DNA from: JBOFMT01 sp051658525
GTDB taxonomy: Bacteria; Bacillota_I; Bacilli_A; Erysipelotrichales; Erysipelotrichaceae
Direction of reading: 5' to 3'
Length of the DNA: 64,000 bases
NCBI GenBank assembly: GCA_051658525.1
Contig: JBOFMT010000104.1
Coordinates: 6,837-70,836, forward strand
Shown here: positions 39,336 to 47,911 of the stretch, piece after piece
Layout of the letters: each line of letters begins with the position of its first letter
Position numbering within the stretch: the first letter of the stretch is position 1
Made by a program: the position numbers and the translations under genes
Notes under the pieces: model-generated
What the model was told of the DNA's origin: nothing
Seen by the model: only the letters and a program-made list of their open reading frames with translations
The model's database searches: none

Positions 39336-40864
39336 ATAAGTGGAGCAACAATACGCATCGCAGCTTGTGCGATGGTTGTCCGCAATTTTTGCTTTTGATA
39401 AAAGGCTGGCGTAATTTGGGTACAAACGTCTAACATGGACTCAAAATCTGCTTTGAGTTCCTGTAGTGCTTTGGTATCATACATAAACACACCACATTCA
39501 AAATGATAATAGAGACTACGATAATCTAAGTTTACCGTTCCAATCGTTGCATAAAGACCATCTACTACACAAGTTTTTGAATGGATAAATCCCGGTGTAT
39601 ATTCATAAATATGAACCCCACCCTCAATTAACTGTTCATAGTAGGAGCGTGTCGTAAAGTGTACAAATGGTTTATCAGCAACACCAGGTGTAACAATACG
39701 GACATCCACCCCTTTTTTCGCTGCAAGAATCAGCGCTGTTGCTACTTCGTTATTGATGATTAAGTATGGGGTATTAATATAAATATAATCACTTGCAACA
39801 TTAAACATATTCATATAGATGGATTCCCCAACAGTTTCGTTATCGTAAGGAGAATCTCCATACGGTTGTACATAACCTTTAGCTTCAGGATTCGCCAATC
39901 TACTTGCATCCACCTTGAGTGCTTGTGGATCAAAACTTCCTTCTTTGTGAAAATGCCAGTTTTCTAAGAACATCAAGTTCATTGCGTAAACCGCTTCTCC
40001 TTGCATCATCATAGCACAATCTTTCCAGTGTCCATACCGTTTGATTGTATTGATGTATTCATCCGCAATATTTATTCCACCTGTAAAGGCTGTATGTCCA
40101 TCGATGATCGTAATTTTACGATGATCACGATTCTGGATAAAAATAGAGAAAGCAGGCACAAACGGATTGAACGCAAGTGCTTGAATACCATAGCTAGCAA
40201 GAATTTTTTCATAATTATCTGGGATTAAATTAATACTACCAGCATCATCATAAATCAAGCGCACATCAACACCTGCATCAACTCGTTCTTTTAAGATATC
40301 CAATAATTCACTCCACATTTCACCTTCCGCTAAAATAAAATACTCCATATAAATATAACGTTTGGCATTTCTTAATTGTATTTTTAAAGCTTCAAAGAAA
40401 TCTTCACCCAAAGGATAGTAAGTAGTATCGGTATTTTTATAAGCACTCATACCACAGACAGTTTCAATAAAACGACTTTGACTTTCCAAAATACGATTAA
40501 ATCCACGCATCTCATCAACCAAACCATGATCTTCTTGGTAGAGGGCAAAAAACTTTTCTCGATTGGATTCCATCTTTTCTTCCACTTGTTTTGGTTGGCG
40601 CATCCGCTTAATAATTAAATAAAACAACCCCCCAAAAATTGGCACGACAAAAATAACAATCATCCAAGATAGTTTAAAGGTTGGATTCATGGTACTTCGT
40701 ACCACATTAACCCCAACCAAAAGACTAATCAAATAAAATAAGATATAGAGATTACTATAACTACTCAACATCCACACCGCACCAACGATCGCTAGAAACT
40801 GAATAACCAATAACACCACTACAATCGTCAGTCGATTCGTAAAGAAATGCAAGAACTTTTTCAT
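39332..40864 (-). CDS. cls: cardiolipin synthase
   Basis: Membrane enzyme condensing two phosphatidylglycerol molecules to cardiolipin. 510 aa: two N-terminal membrane helices (about residues 8-30 and 35-58, then a third around 66-85), then two phospholipase-D HKD motifs, HRKITIIDGHTAFTGGINI (about residue 248) and HSKTCVVDGLYATIGTVNLD (about residue 425). Complete, normal length and transcribed alone. Confidence 0.95.
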   Translation of the reverse strand: MKKFLHFFTNRLTIVVVLLVIQFLAIVGAVWMLSSYSNLYILFYLISLLVGVNVVRSTMNPTFKLSWMIVIFVVPIFGGLFYLIIKRMRQPKQVEEKMESNREKFFALYQEDHGLVDEMRGFNRILESQSRFIETVCGMSAYKNTDTTYYPLGEDFFEALKIQLRNAKRYIYMEYFILAEGEMWSELLDILKERVDAGVDVRLIYDDAGSINLIPDNYEKILASYGIQALAFNPFVPAFSIFIQNRDHRKITIIDGHTAFTGGINIADEYINTIKRYGHWKDCAMMMQGEAVYAMNLMFLENWHFHKEGSFDPQALKVDASRLANPEAKGYVQPYGDSPYDNETVGESIYMNMFNVASDYIYINTPYLIINNEVATALILAAKKGVDVRIVTPGVADKPFVHFTTRSYYEQLIEGGVHIYEYTPGFIHSKTCVVDGLYATIGTVNLDYRSLYYHFECGVFMYDTKALQELKADFESMLDVCTQITPAFYQKQKLRTTIAQAAMRIVAPLM

Positions 40865-40967
40865 AAGATCCCCCCAAAGCTAGTTACTACTTAGTTTACC
40901 ATAAACCCAATAAAAAACAATATTTTACATATTTTGTCGGACTTTATCCTTTGTATTCTTTTAAAAA

Positions 40968-40985
40968 AACAGGCTCGCGCCTGTT
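40968..40985 (-). terminator. terminator of murT-gatD
   Basis: Minus-strand AACAGGC-GCGA-GCCTGTT followed by TTTTT. Confidence 0.88.
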
Positions 40986-40991
40986 CCACTT

Positions 40992-41717
40992 TTATTTCAT
41001 TTCTTGTAAGATTCTGGCTTTCATTACCGCTTTGGCTTGTTGTTCTAATTGATCATCAAGCGGTGCTAATACCACATCTTGATAACGCTTCGCTAACGCT
41101 TTCGCAATAACCAAATCTGCTATTTCTGGATTTTTTGGTAATAGTGGACCATGTAAATACGTACCGAGTACACAGCCATTATAGAAACCTTCATGCGTAT
41201 CTCTAACACTATTTCCATGCCCTGCAATCACACGTGCAAACGGTGTAGCTACATTACGTGTTTGACCACCATGGTTTTCAAACCCAACAATATCACTTCC
41301 TTCAAATTCCACCAGCACATTTCCAATACAGCGTTCTTTGTTTAGATTCGCTTCCGTATAGTAATCAAAGAATCCAAGTCCCATTGTTTTATGTCCATTG
41401 GCATCCAAATAGTATTGCCCAAACAATTGGTATCCACCACATATTAATAGAATAAATGTTTTTTCATCCATCGCTTGTTGAATTTGAGCTTTTCTTGCTA
41501 ATAAGTCAGCATACAGTTTTGCTTGTTCATTATCCGCACCACCGCCAATAAAGATCAAATCATACTGTGTTAAATCCTTATCCTCTCCAATCCCACACGT
41601 GTCTACAAAACAGGTAATGCCACGTTGTTTGGTTCGGATTTTTAAGGTTTGAATATTTCCAGCATCACCATATAAATCCATGATATCGTGATACATCCAT
41701 ACAATCTTCAATTCCAT
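40992..41717 (-). CDS. gatD: lipid II isoglutaminyl synthase, glutaminase subunit
   Basis: Class I glutamine amidotransferase that supplies ammonia to MurT for amidation of D-glutamate in lipid II. 241 aa with nucleophile Cys in ILLICGGYQLFG (about residue 94), oxyanion region FIGGGADNEQ, and catalytic His in GTYLHGPLLPKN (about residue 189). It lies one base after murT, as in Staphylococcus and Streptococcus. Amidated peptidoglycan is therefore expected. Confidence 0.96.
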   Translation of the reverse strand: MELKIVWMYHDIMDLYGDAGNIQTLKIRTKQRGITCFVDTCGIGEDKDLTQYDLIFIGGGADNEQAKLYADLLARKAQIQQAMDEKTFILLICGGYQLFGQYYLDANGHKTMGLGFFDYYTEANLNKERCIGNVLVEFEGSDIVGFENHGGQTRNVATPFARVIAGHGNSVRDTHEGFYNGCVLGTYLHGPLLPKNPEIADLVIAKALAKRYQDVVLAPLDDQLEQQAKAVMKARILQEMK

Positions 41718-41718
41718 C

Positions 41719-43026
41719 TTAGAACCCCCTTAACATAGCACGCGTTTTTTGTAGTGCCGTATAGGTTGAAATCACATACAACTCAGCATCATAGGTTACT
41801 AGTTGTTCTAGTGCTGTTTTCACATCAGGTTCGACCATAAAAGCAACCTCACCATCACTGTATTTCATTCGTAAGCCCATATCAAAAGCTCTGGTTCCAC
41901 TACAAATCACCATACTAACACTTGGATCATTTAAACGCTCAAAATGAGCATCCCAAATCCAACTAACATCACGTCCATCTTGATCGTTATCGTTTAAAAT
42001 CATCATCACAACCTTTTGTTGCTTTGATTGATTGATTGCTTTTAACACTTCATTGGTACCTGTTGGGTTTTTCACTAAATTCAAGACCAACGTTTGACCT
42101 TGTTTGGTTGTATATGTTTCATTACGACCATTCATACGATCAAAATGTAAGAAAATATTTTTTTGTACGACTGTGCTAGCACCCAAATCATTACTTAACA
42201 ACAAAATGGCAGCACAGTTATACATAAAGTAGAGCGCTTTATGATGTACTTGATACAAGATTCCATTCGCTGAAAAACTTCCTGCTTCTAAATCGATATC
42301 GCGCAAGCATAAATCATAGTTTACTGGACCAAACTGACCACAGTTACAAGCAAAGCGACCAATATGCGAGTATTGGTAATAATCGTATGCAATCATATTA
42401 CCGCAATACACACAAAACTTTCCTTCACTACTTTCGTTAGACTCAAGTGTAGACGCACTATTTTGTTCACACCCAAAGAACTTCACATTGTTTGCAAAAC
42501 GCTGCAAACGTACGACATTTGGGTCATCTCCATTTAGGTATAAGGTACCTGTAAAACCTTCTAATGCCGTTTCTATTTTACGAATCACATGTTCCATCTC
42601 TCCACTGCGATCGAGTTGGTCACGGAAAAAGTTATTCACTAGCATGTGGGTAACCGGTACTTCCGCCATTACCTTTGGTACACTAAGTTCATCTACTTCT
42701 AGTAACAAAACATCAGCTTCTACTTCTAAATGGAAGTTGGTATGGTTTACTAGTAGGGTCGTAACACCAATTTTAAGGTTATCCCCTTTTAAATTCGCAA
42801 CAATGTGCGTACCACTTTGTTTTAGTACATCATGGAGCATATTGGTTGTTGTTGTTTTTCCATTGGTACCCGTCAACAAAATGACTGTTTTCGGATATTT
42901 GATTTTTGTTAAGAAATCAGGTTGTAATTTTAATGTCACCGTACCTGGAAAGCTGCCTCCACGATGCAACAACCGCAACGCATAGGATACCATTTTCGAT
43001 AGCATCAATGTGATTTTAGTTTTCAT
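41719..43026 (-). CDS. murT: lipid II isoglutaminyl synthase, Mur-ligase-like subunit
   Basis: Activates the alpha-carboxyl of D-glutamate in lipid II with ATP. 435 aa. P-loop ILLTGTNGKTTTTNML; Mur ligase middle domain; a zinc ribbon insertion with CVYCGNMI and FACNCG (about residues 205-230), typical of MurT; and a C-terminal DUF1727 domain with LNDNDQDGRDVSWIWD. GAGG precedes ATG 43026. Cotranscribed with gatD, downstream of the rpmF terminator. Confidence 0.96.
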   Translation of the reverse strand: MKTKITLMLSKMVSYALRLLHRGGSFPGTVTLKLQPDFLTKIKYPKTVILLTGTNGKTTTTNMLHDVLKQSGTHIVANLKGDNLKIGVTTLLVNHTNFHLEVEADVLLLEVDELSVPKVMAEVPVTHMLVNNFFRDQLDRSGEMEHVIRKIETALEGFTGTLYLNGDDPNVVRLQRFANNVKFFGCEQNSASTLESNESSEGKFCVYCGNMIAYDYYQYSHIGRFACNCGQFGPVNYDLCLRDIDLEAGSFSANGILYQVHHKALYFMYNCAAILLLSNDLGASTVVQKNIFLHFDRMNGRNETYTTKQGQTLVLNLVKNPTGTNEVLKAINQSKQQKVVMMILNDNDQDGRDVSWIWDAHFERLNDPSVSMVICSGTRAFDMGLRMKYSDGEVAFMVEPDVKTALEQLVTYDAELYVISTYTALQKTRAMLRGF

Positions 43027-43054
43027 CTTATTTACCTCTATATTAAAAATATAT

Positions 43055-43080
43055 TAAAAAAAAGAGTTTTTCAACTCTTT
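43055..43080 (-). terminator. terminator of yceD-rpmF
   Basis: Minus-strand AAAGAGTT-GAAA-AACTCTTT with a T-run. Confidence 0.85.
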
Positions 43081-43082
43081 CC

Positions 43083-43256
43083 TTATTTAACTTCTACTAC
43101 TTGTCTTCCGTCATAGTATCCGCATTCGCACATACGATGAGGTTGTTTGTACTCATTACAGTTTGGGCACTTAGCGAATGCTGGAGCAGCCAATTTGTAG
43201 TGAGTTCTACGTTTTGCTTTTCTAGTTTTTGAATTACGTCTTTGTTGTACAGCCAT
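43083..43256 (-). CDS. rpmF: 50S ribosomal protein L32
   Basis: 57-aa ribosomal protein. It begins MAVQQRRNSKTRKAKRRTHY and contains the zinc-ribbon pattern CPNCNEYK with MCECGYYDGRQV; the pairs Cys30/Cys33 and Cys43/Cys45 are present, so this looks like the zinc-binding form. GGAGGTG lies before ATG 43256. It lies 14 bp after yceD, the widely conserved order. Confidence 0.97.
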   Translation of the reverse strand: MAVQQRRNSKTRKAKRRTHYKLAAPAFAKCPNCNEYKQPHRMCECGYYDGRQVVEVK

Positions 43257-43270
43257 GATAGCACCTCCTA

Positions 43271-43789
43271 CTAATCTTCTATTTTAAATTCTTTCAACTT
43301 TGCAAGTCGGGGATCAATCTCTTTTGTTTCCTGTTTGGATCGGAGATAATCTTCCTCTTTGACAACTTCCCAACCGTTACCGGAAGGATACTCCGTTAAG
43401 CCAGGCTTAACTACCTTTAAAGGTATTTCCATGATAATCAATTGGAAAATTACGGGTAAAAGTTCTACTACGTCCCCTTTTGTTTCGTGAACGTCTTCAT
43501 CTTTATCTACCTTATCAAAAGAAAACACTTCCAAAGAGTTTGTATGGAAATCATATTCGACGTCCTCTAAAGTAATCGAACATGGCACTACCATCACTCC
43601 TTCAATGTCTAGGTTTACATAAACCAAGTCATTGGAAAGATCATAATGAATATTCCCACTTACCGTAACATCAGATAATCCTCTTAAATGGTTTACCTTC
43701 GCAAAGGTCGCTGGTTCGAAACTGATCGAATCATCGAATTCGATTGTAGAGTCTTTACTGCGTAACAATTCCGTTTTGGACCATTTCAA
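43271..43789 (-). CDS. yceD: YceD (DUF177) family protein
   Basis: 172-aa acidic protein linked to rpmF in many bacteria and implicated in 23S rRNA accumulation in plants and bacteria. It begins MKWSKTELL and contains the conserved DLVYVNLDIEGVMVVPCSIT. The start is a TTG at 43789, because GAGGTG ends six bases before it and the family typically starts MKWS; an upstream GTG would use the ribosome-binding site itself. Promoter at 43818-43846. Confidence 0.92.
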   Translation of the reverse strand: MKWSKTELLRSKDSTIEFDDSISFEPATFAKVNHLRGLSDVTVSGNIHYDLSNDLVYVNLDIEGVMVVPCSITLEDVEYDFHTNSLEVFSFDKVDKDEDVHETKGDVVELLPVIFQLIIMEIPLKVVKPGLTEYPSGNGWEVVKEEDYLRSKQETKEIDPRLAKLKEFKIED

Positions 43790-43817
43790 AAAAATCACCT
43801 CGTTGTCTACCGTATCT

Positions 43818-43846
43818 ATTATAAAGAAACATCATTCAAAAGTCAA
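43818..43846 (-). promoter_or_regulatory. promoter of yceD-rpmF
   Basis: -35 TTGACT (43841-43846), perfect -10 TATAAT (43818-43823), 17-bp spacer. Confidence 0.88.
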
Positions 43847-43973
43847 CTTCAAATGTCGCCCTTTACCAAAGATAGCTTATATATTAAACCATACTTTTTG
43901 AATTTAGGAAACAGTTTTGTGCACATTTTTAGAAATATTATTGAAATGCGTTTAAATTGCACTTTTTCCATCT

Positions 43974-43997
43974 GTTTCCCATAAAATTATGGGAAAC
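43974..43997. repeat. inverted repeat downstream of the lipase-like gene
   Basis: GTTTCCCATAA/TTATGGGAAAC with a two-base loop. There is no T-run on the minus strand, so it is either an inefficient terminator or an RNA-stabilising hairpin. Confidence 0.6.
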
Positions 43998-43998
43998 A

Positions 43999-44910
43999 TT
44001 AACTATTTTTTTCTAAAAATGCAACCACATCATCATAGACCCTTTGATGTTCTGGTTCATTTAATATTTCATGTCGCATCGCTTCAAAATGATGCATACT
44101 AACATCATTGTAGCCAAGTGCTCTCATAAATTGTTCTTGGTAATGAAATCCTTTGAGTCCACCAATGACCGGATCATCGTTTCCTGCAATCAAATGGATC
44201 GGCAAGGCTTTATTTTGTACTTGATAATCAACTGCATGGTAGACACGTTTTACCATGGTCAATAAATTATAGAACCCATTGGTCGTAAATACAAATCCAC
44301 ATTTCGGATCCGCTTCGTACTTTTGAACTTGCATGGCATCTGAATTGAGCCAGTTGTTTTTACTCACTTCAACAAACCCTTTGGAAAATGCTCCAAACGC
44401 CATATTTTGCATCAATTCTGAGCGATAACGATCTCCCTTGGTCTTTGTTAAGATTTTAGTCAACAAGAGCCCTGGGCCTACCAAATCATTCTTACACGGT
44501 GGTCCACATAAGATAATACCTGCAAGACTTGCATCGTATTGTTGTAAGTAAAGGCGTGATACCAAAGTTCCCATCGAATGCGAAAAGATAAAGTGCGGTA
44601 ACCCTGGATAGGTTTCTCGTGCAAAGTCCCCAACTTGTTTTAAGTCCTCAACAATATACCTAGCACTCGTATCATAAAAGTATCCATAATCACTTTGTGC
44701 CCTTACACTTTCCCCATGTCCACGATGATCGTGAATCACGCAAATATACCCCGCTTCATTTAAGAAACGCATAAACGGAGTATAACGCTCTTTGTACTCC
44801 GCCATACCATGAGAAAATTGCACAATTCCTCGTGGCTTATCACAATCCATAAGGAGCACATCCAAAGCCAATCCATCTGCTTTACTCGCTAATTTTATTT
44901 TAGTTTCCAT
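43999..44910 (-). CDS. alpha/beta hydrolase, monoacylglycerol lipase/lysophospholipase-like
   Basis: 303-aa serine hydrolase. Oxyanion motif QFSHGMAEYKERY, HDHRGHGES, nucleophile elbow FSHSMGTLVSR (Ser about residue 115), acidic residue in AGNDDPVIG, and late His in AMRHEILNE. No signal peptide. Such enzymes release fatty acids from monoglycerides or lysophospholipids. ATG 44910 is set by GAGGTG six bases before it. It is divergent from tmcAL, with only 76 bp between. Confidence 0.88.
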   Translation of the reverse strand: METKIKLASKADGLALDVLLMDCDKPRGIVQFSHGMAEYKERYTPFMRFLNEAGYICVIHDHRGHGESVRAQSDYGYFYDTSARYIVEDLKQVGDFARETYPGLPHFIFSHSMGTLVSRLYLQQYDASLAGIILCGPPCKNDLVGPGLLLTKILTKTKGDRYRSELMQNMAFGAFSKGFVEVSKNNWLNSDAMQVQKYEADPKCGFVFTTNGFYNLLTMVKRVYHAVDYQVQNKALPIHLIAGNDDPVIGGLKGFHYQEQFMRALGYNDVSMHHFEAMRHEILNEPEHQRVYDDVVAFLEKNS

Positions 44911-44986
44911 ATCGATCACCTCTTATTCTAAGTATATCATAACTTGTTTTTTTATGGTAAAATAGGGGGCAAAAGAAGGTGAAACA

Positions 44987-46069
44987 ATGAAAGCTTGCGG
45001 TATTATTACAGAATATAATCCATTCCACTATGGACATTACCATCATATTCAAGAAACAAGGAAAAAAATTGAGAGTGACGTCCTTGTTAATGTGATGAGC
45101 GGTCACTTTGTTCAACGCGGAGAACCAGCAATTATCGATAAATGGCAACGCGCCGAAATTGCCATTGAACAAGGTTGTGACCTTGTATTAGAACTACCTT
45201 ATATTTATGCAACACAAGCAGCAGAGAAGTTTGCTCTAGGTGCTATTCGCACCCTTGCCTTAGCTAAGGTAAGTGACATTGTCTTTGGTAGTGAATCAAA
45301 CGATGTTTCAAAACTCTATGAACTTGCCACACAAGCAATCGATACCGAAGATAAATCCAAGTCACTTAATCAATTGTATATCCAACAAATGGGACAACTG
45401 AAAAGCAATGATATTTTAGGGATTAGCTATATCAAAGCGCTAACAGGCACCAACATCCAAGCCCACACCATCCAACGCACCAACAATTACCAAGATTTAC
45501 ATTTAGCGCGTATTGCTAGTGCGAGCGCAATTCGAAAAGCAGTGTTTAGCGACTTACCCTACACACACACGACCCCAATGCAACACTTAACGACCACGCA
45601 CCAAATGAAAGCTTACTACCCATGGATCCAGTCGCTACTTTGTACCTTACCCAATTCCTATTTAAAAACATTGTTCCTTATGGATGAAGGGATTGAAAGC
45701 CATTTAAAAAAATGCGCTAACCAACACCATACGTATGCAGACTTTTTAGAAGCTGCAACAACAAAGAAATACAGTAAGGCTCGCATTCAGCGAACGCTTG
45801 TTCAGCTACTCAACCAAGTAAGTAAAGAAGAAGCATATGCGCTAGAACAAACAAATTTTATTCGGGTACTCGCATTTAACGCCAAAGGGCAAGCATATTT
45901 AAAATCCATCAAAGATGAGGTAACCATCGTTACAAGATGGAAAGATTTACCCAAAGCTCACCAAGAAATGGAATACAAAGCTTGTTTTACCTATGCAAGT
46001 GTATGTACCCCTCAACAACGCGACTCCTTATGCAAACGCGAAGTACAACCTCCTACCCGCTTCAAGTAG
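44987..46069 (+). CDS. tmcAL: tRNA(Met) cytidine acetate ligase
   Basis: Forms N4-acetylcytidine at the wobble position of elongator tRNA-Met, using acetate and ATP. 360 aa: begins CGIITEYNPFHYGHYHHI (nucleotidyltransferase HxGH-like site), then NVMSGHFVQRGEPAIIDKW and CDLVLELPYIYATQAAEKFA, all hallmarks of the former YlbM family. C-terminal helical region. GAAGGTG precedes ATG 44987. A hairpin terminator overlaps its stop. Confidence 0.95.
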   Translation: MKACGIITEYNPFHYGHYHHIQETRKKIESDVLVNVMSGHFVQRGEPAIIDKWQRAEIAIEQGCDLVLELPYIYATQAAEKFALGAIRTLALAKVSDIVFGSESNDVSKLYELATQAIDTEDKSKSLNQLYIQQMGQLKSNDILGISYIKALTGTNIQAHTIQRTNNYQDLHLARIASASAIRKAVFSDLPYTHTTPMQHLTTTHQMKAYYPWIQSLLCTLPNSYLKTLFLMDEGIESHLKKCANQHHTYADFLEAATTKKYSKARIQRTLVQLLNQVSKEEAYALEQTNFIRVLAFNAKGQAYLKSIKDEVTIVTRWKDLPKAHQEMEYKACFTYASVCTPQQRDSLCKREVQPPTRFK

Positions 46070-46076
46070 GAGGTTT
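46047..46076 (+). terminator. terminator of tmcAL
   Basis: CCTCCTAC (46049-46056) pairs with GTAGGAGG (46066-46073), followed by six T. The 3' arm also contains AGGAGG, used as a possible ribosome-binding site for the small ORF at 46081. Confidence 0.85.
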
Positions 46077-46080
46077 TTTA

Positions 46081-46194
46081 ATGTTTCCACTTCCCCTCAT
46101 CGTACAACAAGGAATCTCAGGTTACATCAAAATACAAGGCAATCGCTTTGATATTTTTAATACCCAACATCCCGACGCCACGTCCCCACGTTGA
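46081..46194 (+). CDS. possible 37-residue ORF or gene remnant after tmcAL
   Basis: ATG 46081 follows an AGGAGG that is part of the tmcAL terminator stem. The product ends in HPDATSPR and includes SGYIKIQGNRFDIFN. No family is recognised, and coding evidence is limited to the ribosome-binding site. Bases 46195-46368 show no other gene that I can support. Confidence 0.25.
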   Translation: MFPLPLIVQQGISGYIKIQGNRFDIFNTQHPDATSPR

Positions 46195-46365
46195 TAAAGC
46201 TTACCTTGTCCCATGGAGTTCATTGACCGTTTGTTCTTAACTCAACCCTCGTGCTTCTTTTTGTACTTCGCATTTTGTACCAAACCCATAACAACTCCTC
46301 ACTCCAATAACAACATTGATTGTTAGCTTCTTATCTACGCTAGCAAAGCGCTTGCTTGCATCAAG

Positions 46366-46394
46366 AAAAAAGCTTATTTCATAAGGAAATAAGC
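46366..46394 (-). terminator. terminator of the PPOX-family gene
   Basis: Minus-strand GCTTATTTC/GAAATAAGC with five-base loop and six T. Confidence 0.85.
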
Positions 46395-46400
46395 AATGGA

Positions 46401-46802
46401 TTAAAAGCGATAGTTTCTTGGTGGATTTCCTGAGAAATCAGAAATGGTTGCACTTGCTTGATCAATATAAAATACAGTAAAAATTGGATTGTTTGCACTA
46501 CCATATTGTGAGGCAACGATTGGATTTTCCATACACGCTTGTTTGATCGCTACATTATCTTCAAACACAGCAACACCATCCATACGTAACCAAGCATAAG
46601 CTGGACTGGATACACATAGAGAAAACTTTGGATTTGCTTGTAACTCTTGGTAAACTTGTTTGGTTGTATTCGTACAAAACCACAGTTTTCCCCCTTGCTC
46701 TAATGAGAACATAAACGGGCGTACTTGAGGAGCACCATCCAACCCTTGTGTTGCTAAATACTGAACAGGATTATCTTGTAAAAACGAAACGACTTCTTGC
46801 AT
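46401..46802 (-). CDS. pyridoxamine 5'-phosphate oxidase-family (split-barrel) flavoprotein
   Basis: 133-aa FMN-binding-like split barrel. N-terminal VQYLATQGLDGAPQVRPFMF, middle KLWFCTNTTKQVYQELQANP, and CVSSPAYAWLRMDGVAVF. Such proteins bind FMN, F420 or heme and reduce or store diverse compounds. At this size it is not a true PdxH. It is preceded by two TTGTAA-N9-TTACAA operators, so it is a target of the neighbouring Rrf2 regulator. Confidence 0.88.
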   Translation of the reverse strand: MQEVVSFLQDNPVQYLATQGLDGAPQVRPFMFSLEQGGKLWFCTNTTKQVYQELQANPKFSLCVSSPAYAWLRMDGVAVFEDNVAIKQACMENPIVASQYGSANNPIFTVFYIDQASATISDFSGNPPRNYRF

Positions 46803-46823
46803 ATAAACACCCTCCTTTTTGTG

Positions 46824-46844
46824 TTGTAACTACAACGATTACAA
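46824..46844. promoter_or_regulatory. Rrf2 operator site 1
   Basis: TTGTAA-N9-TTACAA, 21 bp, in the leader of the PPOX gene. Confidence 0.75.
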
Positions 46845-46850
46845 CAACAG

Positions 46851-46879
46851 TATAACACCTTCTTATTGTAACTTCAACA
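46851..46879 (-). promoter_or_regulatory. promoter of the PPOX gene
   Basis: -10 TATACT (46851-46856) with -35 TTGAAG (46874-46879), 17-bp spacer. It is flanked by operator sites 1 and 2. Confidence 0.65.
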
Positions 46880-46886
46880 GTTACAA
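46866..46886. promoter_or_regulatory. Rrf2 operator site 2
   Basis: TTGTAA-N9-TTACAA, covering the PPOX -35 region. Same format as sites 1 and 3. Confidence 0.78.
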
Positions 46887-46895
46887 CACTAAAAG

Positions 46896-46921
46896 TAAAA
46901 AAAACACGAATCAATCGTGTT
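46896..46921 (-). terminator. terminator of the Rrf2 gene
   Basis: Minus-strand AACACGA/TCGTGTT with five-base loop and a T-run, overlapping the 3' end of the gene. Confidence 0.82.
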
Positions 46922-47354
46922 TTTGCATTAGGATGTTATCTGCATCCGCAACCACATCGGCTAAGGTAACATTTGCAAGTTGTGCTTCCATTGCTTGTTG
47001 TGCTGCAATTAGATGTCGATCCAATACTTGGTGAATATTAGCACCGATTGGACATGCTGGATTCGGGTGTTCGTGAAAGGAAAAAAGTTCTTGTGCTTCC
47101 TGCCCTGCCACCGCACGATAAACACTTAGCAAATCAATTTGGTCAGACTCTATTGCTAGACATGCACCACCACTTCCTCGCTGTACTCTTACAAGACCAT
47201 GCGTTTTCAGTTGTGCCAAGATTTTACGAATAATAACTGGATTTACATTTACACTACCCGCTAAAAATTCACTCGTTATTTTATGTTCTGCTTGAAAATA
47301 TTCTATTGCTGTTAACATATGTACAGCAATACTAAAGCGACTGGATATTTGCAT
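46911..47354 (-). CDS. Rrf2-family transcriptional regulator
   Basis: 147 aa. N-terminal winged helix MQISSRFSIAVHMLTAIEYF with recognition region FLAGSVNVNPVIIRKILAQL and wing VRVQRGSGGACLA. Only one Cys remains in the effector region (NPACPIG) apart from that wing Cys, so the three-Cys iron-sulfur ligand set of IscR/NsrR is absent; the sensing mode is unknown. ATG 47354 follows GGAGG; an upstream in-frame extension lies over the promoter. Its own promoter holds a copy of the operator, implying autorepression. Confidence 0.9.
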   Translation of the reverse strand: MQISSRFSIAVHMLTAIEYFQAEHKITSEFLAGSVNVNPVIIRKILAQLKTHGLVRVQRGSGGACLAIESDQIDLLSVYRAVAGQEAQELFSFHEHPNPACPIGANIHQVLDRHLIAAQQAMEAQLANVTLADVVADADNILMQKHD

Positions 47355-47376
47355 AGTTACCTCCATACTACTTGTT

Positions 47377-47405
47377 AGTATAGGTTTTTCACATTGTAAT
47401 GTCAA
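47377..47405 (-). promoter_or_regulatory. promoter of the Rrf2 gene
   Basis: Perfect -35 TTGACA (47400-47405), -10 TATACT (47377-47382), 17-bp spacer. Confidence 0.88.
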
Positions 47406-47414
47406 TCATTACAA
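47394..47414. promoter_or_regulatory. Rrf2 operator site 3
   Basis: TTGTAATG-TCAAT-CATTACAA, 21 bp, overlapping the -35 of the Rrf2 gene. It is the most symmetric of the three sites. Confidence 0.82.
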
Positions 47415-47423
47415 CTTAAAAAG

Positions 47424-47445
47424 CTCACCCTAAAGTGAGTTTTTA
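47424..47445 (-). terminator. terminator of the alpha-glucoside PTS operon
   Basis: Minus-strand CTCAC-TTTAGG-GTGAG hairpin followed by CTTTTT. It is symmetric enough to act on both strands. Confidence 0.7.
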
Positions 47446-47446
47446 A

Positions 47447-47911
47447 TTATTGATAAAATTTTACAACGTCGTTTTGTTTCGCATCCACGTTTTGTTGTTT
47501 AATTTCACATTGTAACCCTGAAACATTTATGAAAATTACCTCAATTGAAGGAACTTTCGTATAAATACTAGGGAAATCAACTTCCATTATTTTTTCACCA
47601 CAACGAATCTTTTGATGTTCTTCAATGAATAGTGTAAACCCTTCTCCCTGAAGAGCTACCGTATCAACACCGACATGTAAAATATATTCATTCCCCTCTG
47701 TATCTCTTAACCCAATTGCATGCTTGGTTGGAAAAACCATGCCAATTTCACAATCAAATGGTGCATAAAGCTCATTTTGTTTGGGATGCAAGATAAATCC
47801 TTGCCCCATCGTTGCAAAAGCGGCATCACTGCAAGCGGATAATGGCAACATTTCTCCGCTTGTAAGTGCACTATGACCTAGTTTTTCCTTCTTTTTTAGA
47901 AATCCAAACAT
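47447..47911 (-). CDS. PTS EIIA component, glucose/alpha-glucoside (Crr-like) type
   Basis: 154-aa soluble phosphocarrier. It carries the two active-site His motifs: GMVFPTKHAIGLR and ILHVGVDTVALQGEGF (phospho-His near residue 83). It accepts phosphate from HPr and passes it to the EIIB domain of the EIICB encoded two genes upstream, which lacks its own EIIA. It adjoins the GH4 gene with no gap. Confidence 0.94.
   Translation of the reverse strand: MFGFLKKKEKLGHSALTSGEMLPLSACSDAAFATMGQGFILHPKQNELYAPFDCEIGMVFPTKHAIGLRDTEGNEYILHVGVDTVALQGEGFTLFIEEHQKIRCGEKIMEVDFPSIYTKVPSIEVIFINVSGLQCEIKQQNVDAKQNDVVKFYQ

Noticed and set aside
43860..43998. Possible small RNA in the gap between yceD and the lipase-like gene
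   Set aside because: Apart from the inverted repeat at 43974-43997 there is no promoter plus terminator pair to define a transcript.
46195..46368. Possible minus-strand protein remnant (reading LTINVVIGVRSCYGFG)
   Set aside because: Short open stretch with no ribosome-binding site and no family recognised; too weak to list as a pseudogene.
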